A DNA stretch of 64,000 nucleotides from Pilatotrama ljubarskyi. Its lineage: Eukaryota; Basidiomycota; Agaricomycetes; Polyporales; Polyporaceae. The position numbers were made by a program, and so were the translations under genes. Under the pieces are notes generated by a model. The model worked only from the letters and a program-made list of their open reading frames with translations, did no database searches and had not been told where the DNA came from. Position 1 is the stretch's first letter. Each line of letters starts with the position of its first letter. The DNA lies in the NCBI GenBank assembly GCA_022385805.1, contig MU277754.1, forward strand, positions 1 to 64,000, read 5' to 3'. Positions 45,136-56,688 of the stretch are shown one piece after another.

Positions 45136-48100
45136 TCACCAGAACGCGCACCTGCATGCATCTGCGTCAGCGACGATGCGCGGACGTGCAGTCCAGCTTG
45201 AACCCACCATCCTGAGAAACACTGGCACAAGTTCTCTAGCGACGTAGCCTGGATTATGAGCTTGTCTACCTGTGCCGGGACCGACAACACTTCGTCCGGG
45301 TTGAAATCTCGGCCTGCGGACAGTGCGATTGGCGATTGGAAGCAGATACGTGCGCAGATCATGACGTACCTGTAAGCTTATCTTGTACGCGTCTGTATAC
45401 GAACAGTGCACGCTCGTTCCGCACTTCTTGCGCCTCTGTTGTGCGGAATTAACATCGCGAAGAAGCTTCGACGAGAGAATGCCACGCACCATTCAGGATG
45501 TCGTTCTCGTCGGCCTTAAGCTTGCGAATGGGTGCTGTGGGATACGCAGCTGCCCGCGTTAGATCCGCGGTACGATTGCTGTCGCCTGTCGTCCACATCG
45601 CAGTCAGAAACCACTTCCACATGCGATCACAACAGACAAGTTACTCACCGACTCCACGGCGTGTGTCCACCTCTGGCTGCATCAACCGCCAGTTGATCAA
45701 GGGGTCGTACACGAATGCCTCAAGCACCGCCATCAAGGACTCCTTGTTCTCCCGAAGCACCCTCATGCTGATCTCGCACGTGTTCCTGAAGCTTCCCTCG
45801 ATCCCGCTCACTTCCATGGCGTGCGTGAGCATCCTCGTCAATCGGAACGGAATCTTCTCGGGGAACTTCTCGCGGTGCATGGCCACCTCGAAGCAGTCGC
45901 CGAAGTCGATGTGCACGACCTTGCCCGTGTGCCGTTCCAGCATGAGGTTGGAGGGATGCCGATCGCCGAGTCCGAGGATGTGGCCGACCATGCTGTTCAC
46001 AGCGAGGGAACGAGTGTAGGTGGCGCGACGCTCGAGCCAGTGCTCGGAATTGACGCTCTTGAGCCATAGGACACGGTAGAGATCTTGTCCAGTGGTGTTC
46101 TCGAGGGCGTACTCGAAGACCTCGATCTTCTGGAGCAAGATCAGGTTCTCGTAGTCTGGCGCCATCTACAACAGCAGTTCAGTCTTCGAGGTCACACGGT
46201 CCATCCCATTGTACCCACCTGGAGCATGAGCCGGTACTCGATATTCAGCAGCACCTTCCTTGACTCTCGGTAGTCTCGGACGAGCACATGAAGCGTATCG
46301 CTGTCCTTCACCCATCCCAGTAGACCTGCGTTTGGCGCTAAAGGGATCACGGGGAAGCGCTGGATATGCAGACGCCTCTTGAAGCAGTCCGTATCGACTG
46401 CTAGCAAGCCGTTGACCAAACTGAAGAGCTGCATGACACGCTCGTCTTGCCGCAAATCTTCATGACCCTTGAGCAGGAACTGATAGTCGTTGCCATCGCT
46501 CCCCTTCATTGAGAGTCGACGGGGGCGCTGCTTGGACGATATCACGGTCAGTTTAGGTGCGAAGCTGGCAATCTTGATGACCGGCTTTCCACTCTGGTAT
46601 GTCCCTGCCGTTCGATGTGAGGCGAGGTTTCCGGTTCTGCCAAGCACAAAGACATACCGGGAACGGCCAACTCCAGGTTTTTGGCCTTGAGCAGCTCGGG
46701 CGACACATACTGCAGATCAAGCGTCGTCAACTGTGGTAGTTGTTTCTCGATCTTCTTGAAGACCTGGAGGGAGATAGATCGTCACAAAATCCTGTTCACG
46801 AGAGCAAGGGGGCACTCACCCCATAGTAGATCTCCCAAGCCTTCTCCAAGTCACGCTTCTCACCGTAGATAGTGTACCGCCGACACGCTTCGCGAGCTTC
46901 GTGCAGGTCTCGACCGAACACCTGCGTGAAGGAGATCTCGCGAGCGGTCTTTGGGCCCTGTAAAACTGGTGAGTGACATACATCGGGCTGCCGTCGGCTC
47001 ACGGCATGACTTACAGCCTCGAGCATGTCGTGCAGTGGCTCTAAGTACTGAATCATGCCCATGGGGTTATGATCAGTGAAATAGAGACGAGACGCTTCCT
47101 CAAGACCCTCATGCCATAACTCATGCCAAAGGATAGCGACGCGGATCAGTTCGTGGCTGACCAAGAGGGCCTGTAACACGAATGAGTTACGGGTCCAAAG
47201 CCAAGGGTTCCACTGAGCCGGCTGACCTGTTCGACGATAATTGGACTGTGCTCCCGCATGCGGTCCATAATATTCAACGCAGCCTTCTTTCGTACCGCAC
47301 TCGAAGATTTGGAGGCGACAGTAAGGGGGTACACCAATGCTTGAGGATGGTGCTTCCCGACGTCCGTAAGGAGATTGTTGATGTTCCGCCGGATGTTGTT
47401 GCTTGGCGTCTGAATACGGGCGATAATCTGCCAGATCCTTAGTAATTGACATATCGACAAGGCTGCTCGATCCTACCTGAGGGATGACCTCCAGCCAGGT
47501 GTCGACCTCGACGTCGGTGAAGCCACTGCTCATGGCATGGCTGACGTCGTCGTGGGCTCCATACTTGAACCACAGTGTGAGCAACCGGAGCATATCCTGC
47601 AGGGCATTCTCGTTTCTCAGTGAAATGGACCGGAAAAAGCCTGCCGCGCTGTGAGCATACTTGATAACTGTCCGTTGACTATAGACTGACCAGTGACCGC
47701 TGAGACGATATGAGCAGTGAGCTCTTCTCCTGGAAGGTCGCCAATCTTGTTGTACTGCTGGTTCTCCAGGTAGCCGACAACCTCAAAGTTAGCGAGAGCC
47801 CAGGTGTGCCACGCCTTGTACCATGCCGGATCGTAGCGAGTCGCAAGGAAGTAGGACTCCAGAATATCCTTGATGTTGCGCTAGGAAGACAATTTGTCAG
47901 TGAAGGAGACTCATTACTCAGACAACAGACAGAGTCAGTCTCACCGTGTCCCATTCTTCCTTGAGCGCGAACTGCCATTCACCCAATTTGAAGTAGCATC
48001 GAGCGAGCAGCCGCGACAACTCTTCCAGCTTGCTATGTACGATGGGGTCCCCGGCCGCTCGGATACTTACTCCGGCTTGAATGTCTCGGGACAACTTGGC

Positions 48101-51100
48101 AGAGAAGTCGCGCAGGTAGTTCAGAGTCTCGTCACGCTCTCCCTTCGCCCAGTTGCACTTGAGGTGAGCATAGATGACCATCGGGGGAGCCTTCGAGTAC
48201 TGCTGTGCACGAGCGTTGGGTGTTTGGAGGTTCTACAGGAGGGTAAGCTGGGTTGACGTTTGCATCAACACGAACGAAGCTGAGCGTACTCTCTCAGGCC
48301 AGAGCAACGAGTTGATGGTCTTTTCCGCTAAGAACATGCGTTCCGACTTGCGGCAAAGGTTCGCGAACTTGATCCACATCACCGGGTCGTCCTCGGGAGA
48401 CAAGACCAGAGCCCGGACCTGCAAGATGCGCTGCCAAACCTCGACGTCTGGCTGGCAACCTTGCAATCTCTTCATCCAGGTCTTCCTCATCGCAGCCTGG
48501 CGCTCCGGCTGATCAGCATACTGCTTGTAGTTGACGATCTCTTCTAGCTCCGAGAGCATCTGTGCGCGAACCATCGTACTAGGCAAAGGTCAGCTAGAAA
48601 GCACGGTATATCAACGCCTAGGCGCTTACTTGTACGAACGGCCATAGCTCTCGCCCACGAGAGAGGTGAGCTCGGGATCCAGGAGGTCACGGGCCTTCGC
48701 GATCTGTGTCATAGCCTTGGGGAATTGGTTCTGGTGCACGGCGAGGATCGCGCGGTAGAACGGCCGGTCGGCCGAGTCAGCCTTCATGGTCGCGATGTAG
48801 TCCTCCATCGACTCCCAGTCGTTTAGTGCCCACGCGGCTGCAGCGGCCATCGGCGCGATCTCCCTACGTTCCTCAACGTTCGCGTTCACCCAGTTCTCTT
48901 CGACCTGTTTGGCGAGCTGATCCCACTCTCCGAGAGCATGCAAGCACTTCATCCGCCCGATAGCAATGTCTGGCGCGCCTGGATCCTCCTGAGCCCGCTT
49001 CTCGTAGGTCTCGAGGGCTTCTTGCCAGCGACCAAGACGTTCGTACCATTCCTCGTGCTTGCTGACATCGTACTGCTCACGTGCAATGAGCAGAGTACCC
49101 CACGCGGCATCGTGCTGCTGAAGCTTCGAGTTGATGCTGATGAGGGACTCGATGATCGTGGGCGACGTCTCGCTGAAGAACTCCAGCTCCTTGTAGTGCA
49201 ACGCTTTCGCGTAGGCGTGGAACTTCATCGCGTACTCGCCGAGGGTGCGGTTTTCGATGGGAAGTGGCTTCTCCTCGTGCTCCATGAATTCGGCCAGGTT
49301 GAGCAAGCGATGGACGAGCTCGGAGGGTGCGGTGCCTGAGGTGATGGCATACTCGATCGACCGCACCAGATCCTCCTACGTTTACAGACTGGGTGAGTCG
49401 TTATATCTCCCAAAAAGCGTAGGAAGCGCACTTGATACTGATCATACAGCTCTCCCCAGCACGAGACGAAGGCGGCATTGAACAGCTCCTTCGCAAGCGG
49501 AGTATGGACGTCGACGAGAGTCATGCACGCCCGCAGCGCATGCGAGGGAGACTCTCGCATGAACTCGACGGACAACCTCTGGATCCATTCCATCCAGTCC
49601 TCCTTCGTGGTGACCTGCGAGACGTCCCATGCCTGCTTCAAGTGTTGCTGGTTGACCGCCATCTTTGTGGCCTCTGCAGGTGCCTGGAAGTCAGCCGCCT
49701 TCGAGGCATCGCTGGCACTACGGACAGTAAGTCAGACGGCCCCGTGGCTTTGATATGAACGAACATACAATTCAAGGGAGGATGTCTCCTGCGGGAGCCG
49801 CTCTCCTCTCAAGAGTTTATCGATCAGGCTCTCATAGCGCAGATGCGAAATGCGATGGCGAATGATCGTCTGCGCAGAAGCATCAGTACTTGTCAGTATG
49901 GGCACTCTCACAAACGCCATACCTTGCGGATCGTCGGTTGGAAGATCGCAAAGTCAGAGCCCAACTGAACCATCAACGCGCAGAGCGTATCTAAGACCGC
50001 CATCCTCAGCTCATTGTTAGGCTGATTGAGCACCCTCACGAGCGGATGGATGATCCTCGACGCATGGTCCGAGAAGTTCACCCGCTTCGTCAGCCCCTCG
50101 ATGGTGTGGATCGCCTTCTTCCTGAGCTGCGTCGACGCGTCCTGGCGCTCGTACGTCTTCACGATGAGCGGGATGACGAGCTGGAGGTACTCCTCGATGT
50201 TCGCGCCGAACGTGAGGAACGCGTCAAAGATCTTGATCTGTATGCTGCTGGTGCGCTCGTTCAGCTCGCCCTCGAACACCTTCAGGATTGGCGGCAGGAT
50301 CATCGGGATGAACGGCTTGAACTCGGCGTCGAGCGCCTTGCCGAGCGCCTCGACGAGCGACATGAGCGGTAACTGCAACATGACATTGTCCCACAGGTCC
50401 TGTACGAGCTTAAAGATCTCGGTCGTGTGGTTGCGCACGTGCTGCTTGATGATGCCGACCAAGATCGCGAGTTGCTCCAGGTGGTAGACCTGGGTACGAG
50501 CGGACGACATGCGGGCCACCGTTGTGAATGCTGGGATAATCTACACAAAGCCGATATCAGCCGCGCCAAAAGGATACAGAAAAGCATAAAATACCACAAA
50601 CCTGCGGGAGGAACGTGACACACTTCAAGCCTTGAGTCTTGAAGATCGACATGATTGCTTCGATGACCTTGTAGTGGTTGTTGCTCAACGACTGGTCCTT
50701 TAGGATGTTCAGCAGCGCATTGATCGCGACCGTCTGGTAGTAGTCGTCCGACGCCGTCGACGCCCCCGTCAAGTTCCTCGACGCATTGTTGACAAGGTTT
50801 GACGAGACCTCGCTGACGGCCTCTTCCTCCGGCTTGATCTTCCTCCTGTACGGGTCGAGCGCACCCAGGATACCGAGTACCTTGATGACCTCACGTCGCA
50901 CCGCCTGGCTCGACTCCGCCCTCAATATTCTGCTCAGGATCTGTAGGAGCTGAGGATATTCGACGAGCGGTTGAATCACGTAGCCTGTGCTCGAGCACAG
51001 CTGTCCCAGTGTGTGCAGTGCAGCGTCACGCTTCTGCAAAGAAGGGTCTGCGAGCTTCGAGATGATTACCTGCATGAGGTCGGGGACGTGAGGTAGCACA

Positions 51101-53611
51101 TCCTCCCCACCGACACAGGCAAGCTCGCCGAGACACATGAGGATGTTCGCAGATACCGTGGGGTTGGGATCGTTCGCCTTCGGGAGAAGGACTCTGAGCA
51201 TGGGGATTGAGTACGGCTTGATGAGACGCTGCGTCGCGTTAACGAGAAGTGTCAGGAGGCGTGTGCAGTCTTCTCGATTGCGACTATGTGGATCTGGTCA
51301 GAGTGCAGGATAGCGGTTCGGGGCTCCGTGTGACTTACGTGACCGACGAATATTCCAACTCGGTCAACAGCTGAATGAGAGCCTTGCGCAGGGATGGCAT
51401 GACATACGCCGGGTTATGCATGGCCAGCCGACCGATCAGTGAGACGGCCGTGACCCGATTTTCGAACACTTCGTCGTTCACAGCGATGAACAGGGAGCGC
51501 ACATTCTCAGCTTGTGCCAGATGTTTGTCGAAGCGCTCGTGCAATGACGAGAGAACCGTCTGCCTGATGCTCGCATCTGCGAAGGGAGCTCAGAGACCAC
51601 GATACAACTTGCCACAGAGGTCACACTTACCTGGGTCGGCAATGGCAACAGTGAGGAGCTTGTCAATCACGTCGCTGATGATTTCAATCGAGTGGTTGCT
51701 AGCCTGGTAGCAGATGGGGTCCCGCACGAAGAGTCGACAACATGTCAATGCCGCCGCACGCCGCACTTCAGGATGGTCCGAGTCCAGGTACGGTAGCGCA
51801 CAATCGTGCACAAACTCGTTGAGGACATGACCTGTAGCCAGGCGTCAGTAGCGTCCCTCTTTAGGACATGCTTCAATGCATACCGCTGAAGTCGAAGGTG
51901 TGAAGTGTCGTCAAGGCTAGCGTGAGCGTCTCGGGGCTCTTCTGCGAGTTCGCAACCTCGACTGGGATGGCGTCACGCTTGGTCCCAGAATCTCCCCGCA
52001 GCAGCGAAGGAGGCGCGCCCAGGGGCTTATACGGCTGCCCGCTCAGGATATACGACAACGTATCCAGCAACCGATCTGCAGATCGAAATTTAGAATTGGT
52101 GTCTCGGTGGAAAGCTACGCTACCTACCTTGGATAGTCTTTAAGAGAGGCGGTATGTGTGTGGCGATCGCGACGAGTGCTTGACGAAGCGGTTCGCTGAG
52201 CCCGTACGCGAACATCAAGTCCAGTTGGTCATGTAGGAGCTTGGTGAGATTGGGACCGACAGCAGCCGCGAGCATGCCGACACATTGGAACATAGGCTCC
52301 TCCGAAGGCGCATTCTTCTTGCTGTGTTCATCGCTGAGTCCATGGGTCATACAAGCACTAGCGGACCACTCACCCCCTCATTTGCAATCCTTGCTTGATG
52401 TGCGCCATGATTGACTCAAGGAACGGCTTCATGTCGCTCCCCACTGCGGTCGCGACGTGGCCTATAGCGATGAACGCCACCGAACGCTCAGAAGGCTTCT
52501 CGAGCTGGGTCAAGAGGTGGGCCATGGCCTTGTGTAAGAAGTGTTCCGAAAAGGTGGAGGTGTCGTAGACGGCTAGTGTAGGGATGAGGGTGATGACCAT
52601 CTTCCGGACGAGCTGGTCACGGTGAGTCTTAAAGGACAGAATCTGCTCTGCTGCGTCGAGGAAGTTCTCCTTCATGAACTACAGGCATCCCGAATCAGAC
52701 CTGGCACTTCCGCGACGAGGGAGAAGGAAATGCGCACCATGCCACCGTGCAGTAGGAGCTCCCGGTAGGTCAGGAGCGAGCCATGGATGATCTCAGGCTG
52801 AGACATCTTGAGACCCATCTGCGCATCCTGGAGGATCTTCAGAAGGAAGGGACTTCTGGTCTGCCGCTCGCGTTGCGTGATGATCTCCAGACATGCGGCG
52901 AGAAGCTCTGCGGCGCTCTCGCGCACAATGACACGCGTATCCCGCAGCGGAACTAGTATCTTGTCAAAGACGAGGCCGATATGGGACTGGAAGTAGGTGG
53001 GGCTGTTGCGGGCGAGCTCCTTCAAGATGAGGACACCAGCGTATCTCCCCGGCTCCTGCTTGTCCGTCTCGAGCAGTTTGATGGCACCCTGTACTTCGAA
53101 GTCCATGAAGTAGTCGCCGAATGCGGGACCGCTAATCTCAGCGATCTGGCCGAGAGTCTTCGATGCTGCAAGCATAACATTGACGTCGGGATCCGGAAGT
53201 AGAGTCTTCACATAGTTATAGAGACGGAAGAGATTGGTCTTGGAATCAATCTCTCCTTCCACCCTAAGGAGGTGATCTGCAAGACGTGAGTGACACACAG
53301 AGACGAGCGAGAAGGTGCACACCAATAGCCAGAATGCCGCCCAGCTTCTCCGCCGTTGTTTGGCTGTGCACGAGGTCGAAGACCTTGTTGATGATTTCCT
53401 CCCATAGTTTTGCAGCAGCGTCTGAGGAAAGCTCTGGGACGGTATTGGATATCTACGGAGAGTTAGGACGTGAGGATTGTTCGCAAATGCAACGTACATA
53501 GCGTTGCAATTCGAGCGCAGATTGGGCCTGCACGTCAGGGCTCTTGTTCCTGAGTCCCTGGAAGAGCTGGTCCAGGACGTCGGTCTGGGAGGAGGGTGCG
53601 GTGGACGCCAT
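45136..53611 (-). CDS. TOR1: TOR serine/threonine kinase (target of rapamycin)
   Basis: Central nutrient- and growth-sensing PIKK of TORC1/TORC2. ATG at 53611 ([20 protein letters not shown]). About 20 exons give HEAT repeats (53.6-50 kb), the FAT domain (about 49.7-47.2 kb), the FRB domain (near 47.0-47.2 and 46.8-46.95 kb: [19 protein letters not shown] and [12 protein letters not shown]), the kinase domain (46.6-45.65 kb) with [16 protein letters not shown] (catalytic loop) and [14 protein letters not shown] (DFG motif), and the FATC end. The Ser, Phe and Trp residues that contact FKBP-rapamycin (human S2035, F2039, W2101) are all conserved, so rapamycin sensitivity is expected. The final exon is only 16 nt and adds the last residues after FSGW, ending CAFW and TGA at 45136, the invariant FATC tail. 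Only one TOR gene is in this window. The symbol is by family; whether the species has one or two TORs cannot be told. Confidence 0.95.
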
Positions 53612-53978
53612 GGTCAGGCTACCGCATATGCCGACCTCGCTGCGGAAATCTGAGAGCCCTGAGCGAGAGATTGGAGGAGAGGCGTTATTGGCACCCGAAG
53701 CGTCGAGTTGAGTTCGCAGTAGCAGCTCAGCACGGCTGGGCATCCGCGGACGCGTTCATCTGCACGTGCCATGAAGATTAGATTAGATTCAAAGCGAGTT
53801 AGCAGTCGAGATAAGACGTCATCGCATACTTATCGCCTAGGCTCTCTCGCGCAGCCACTGCGACTGGGACCAACTGCGCAGACCGACTGACTACAACTGT
53901 CAGTGAACTCAGCCTTGGTTATTCTCTCTCATAGACGATATACATCTGCGCACTCTCTGATACCATAACCACTTCAAC
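53612..53978. promoter_or_regulatory. Bidirectional promoter region, TOR and F-box/RCC1 gene
   Basis: A 367-bp gap between head-to-head start codons. The two genes may be co-regulated. No specific element was recognised. Confidence 0.4.
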
Positions 53979-56308
53979 ATGGCAGAACAACGACCCCGAG
54001 CATCCCTTGCAGATCTCCCAGTCGAGCTCTTCCTCGATGGTATCTTCTCGTATCTCCCAGTTCAAGACCTCCTGCATCTGGGATCGACCAACCGGTTCTT
54101 CAACAGCCTCTCTAACGATGAGGCATACTGGCACCGCAGGATCCAAGAAGACTTCAACTTCTCTGGCTCCGATACCGCACGCAAGACAGGGTGGAAGTTC
54201 CTGTACAAGCGGCTGAGCCACCCTCAACTCTACGTTTGGGGGTACGTGATACATGTCTACATGTCAGTGACTACCCTTCTCACCCGAGAAACAGTGAGAA
54301 GAGCCAGAGCCGGCTGGGGCTCACCGACCCACCCAAGACCGCCGTTCGAGACGGGGTCCCATTCCCGGTCCGATTGGAGATTCCCGGCGTGCGGATTGTC
54401 AGTCTAGTCGCTGGCGGAATGTGTGTGCTGCACACCCGAAGTGTTTCTTGCATGACATGCTCAATTCGACGGATGTGCAGGTCTTTCCACGCCATTGATT
54501 CTCGAGGGGGTATATACGTCTGGGGTGAGTTCTGCTGAGCCATTTGTTTCCTGATACCGCTTTAATCCAGTCTCGTCAGGCGTTTTGAACGGCGAATCGT
54601 ACGCGTTGCGGAGCGACGGCTTCGCAGAGCCTGGACAGAGGGCTGACACGCCCATGCGGCTCAAACTGCCCGCCAAGTTCCGCAGCCTCAGGTATCGCAT
54701 GTGCGTTATTTCTAGGGAGAAGCCACGGCTGATTCAGACATCTTTTTTACAGCTGTGGGAGACTGCACACCACAGCCCTCGACTCCGCATCCCAAGTCTG
54801 GACCTTCACCTCCTGGGGTCGCCCGTTCCGTCTCAGCTCCTCGCTGTTAGACAATTCTTCGCCCGACACGACTCCAGTGCAAGTCGAGAGCGGATGGACT
54901 TTCTCCTGCATTCTCACCGAGTCCGGCGATGTCCTTGTTTACTGGCCGTTCGGCGGCACGATGAAGGCCATCATCGACCAGAAGACCGAGGAGCTCAATA
55001 CTATCGAACATCCCGAGCTCAAGATCGCCGCCAAGGCTCGTGTCTCCGAGAGCGATCCGCGCGTCGTACCTTGCTATTGGTGGGTGCTGCATGGTGCAGA
55101 CCCTGTGCGTCTTCCCCAAATCCCTGTCCAAACCTTGCCGGAGCTGCGGAGGACCGGTCTCGCGCGGGACCAGCTTGAAGAAGAGACGAAGCTCGTCAAG
55201 ATTGCTGGCATGGATAACTGTATTGTGGGTCTCACCAACAAGGGTCACGTCTTGCGGTATGCTGGGCTTTCCGGGGAGCACTCGTACCAGCAAGGACAGT
55301 GGGAATATGTAGGTGACCCCGCGCGCAACCCTCAGCCATCTGCTAATCGATGTCTGCATTGTCTCCGCGAAGTTACCCTATTTCAGCGACGTCGAGAAAC
55401 TCCAGGAACACGCAGTCTATAGGGCAGTGGACGGCAACGATGCGCCTCGCTTGAACCCTCCCAAGACGATGCATATCACCCATGTGCGCTCTTCCCCAAC
55501 ACCTCTGTGGTTGCATGTACCCTCGCTAAGCATCTTCCCCCAGGTCTCCGCTTCCTTCCAGACATTCTTTGCTTACTCTACCGGACCCAGCTCCGTCGTG
55601 CTCATGGGCAACGCAACGGCCGACTCTCCCTCGACCTACCTCCCTACTGTCATTCCCGAGCTGCAGAACCGTTCCGTCATCTCCGTCGTCCTCGGTGACT
55701 ACCACTACGGTGCCCTCACAGGTACTGGCAAGCTCCTCACCTGGGGCGCGTTCTCGAAGGGCGCCCTTGGCCTGGGCGACCCCACGCGCATCCCGGTAGG
55801 CCAACCTGGCGGGTACGCCGACGAGGAGGAGCGCCGTACGTCCGTCCACATGCGCTGGGGTGTGATGCGTCCGCCCCCGGACGTGCGCGTCCCGACAGAG
55901 GTGCGATTCGACCACGGGGAGCGGAAGAAGCGCGAGAAGTACTGCTTCGCCGCTGCTGCGCTCGGCTGGCACACCGGCGCGCTCGTCATAGACCTAGACG
56001 TGCGTCCGCTCTCATCATGTTCCGTCCGTGAGGTGGTGGTGATTGATCCACATAAATAGCCTGACGAGGACGGCGATAACGCAGACGAAGAAAGCATCGA
56101 CATGCCCGGCGCATTCCCTGGGGATGACGCTTCCGGGTCCGCTCCCGACGCGCCTCAACCACATCAACCGCCCCACGAAGGCACGGTACACATCCTCCCG
56201 ATGTTCCCGCACGGTCGCGGACTGGGAGGGGCGTCCAGAGCATTCCGCATCGGCTTTGCGGGAAGGGGGATGAATCGTGGGGGTCCGGGTCGCGGAAGTG
56301 GTATCTAA
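53979..56308 (+). CDS. F-box protein with RCC1-like repeats (Saf1-like)
   Basis: F-box proteins link substrates to SCF ubiquitin ligases through Skp1. ATG at 53979. Residues about 9-50 form the F-box: LADLPVELFLDGIFSYLP then DLLHLGSTNRFFNSLSNDEA and YWHRRIQEDF. After short introns come RCC1-type blades: SFHAIDSRGGIYVWG, CGRLHTTALDSASQVWTFTS, VESGWTFSCILTESGDVLVY, KIAGMDNCIVGLTNKGHVLR and LGDYHYGALTGTGKLLTWGA, then FSKGALGLGD. A C-terminal exon is acidic and then Gly/Arg-rich (GFAGRGMNRGGPGRGSG) and ends at TAA 56306-56308. In yeast, Saf1 with this layout targets adenine deaminase; the substrate here is unknown. The gene shares a promoter region with TOR, so a link to nutrient response is possible but inferred. 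Confidence 0.85.
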
Positions 56309-56604
56309 CAAGTGCCTAACTGGAAGTTTCCCCGTTATTGTAGCGTCCCAAGCAGGAAGCGAATGCGCAGGAGCTCTCGGCAGCAGGATTTCGGTGTAGA
56401 TCGGATTACACTGTATCATACCCAGGCTCAGGTCTGACGCGGACGGATCCACGTGCTTGCGGCACAAGAGTTTGGTGACATGTTATGAGTATGCTCTGTT
56501 CTGAGCCTATGCAGAGCATCTCCCCACCGGCATGAAGGCAATCAGCCATCGCAATGGAGGTTTGGGCGAGCTGAAGGGAGAAAAAGAGAAAACGAGGACC
56601 AAAA

Positions 56605-56688
56605 GGGCCTGGCCGGGAATTGAACCCGGGACCTCCTCCAAATGCTGAAATGCCCTAAGAAGGAATCATACTACTAGACCACCAGGCC
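56605..56688 (-). tRNA. tRNA-Pro (AGG) with a 12-nt intron
   Basis: On the minus strand the acceptor stem GGCCTGG pairs with CCAGGCC, the T arm is perfect, and the anticodon loop is TTAGGG with anticodon AGG. The intron between positions 37 and 38 is about 12 nt. A TTTT run follows the 3' end (56601-56604 on the plus strand as AAAA). The mature sequence equals that of the tRNA at 38543-38629. Confidence 0.93.
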
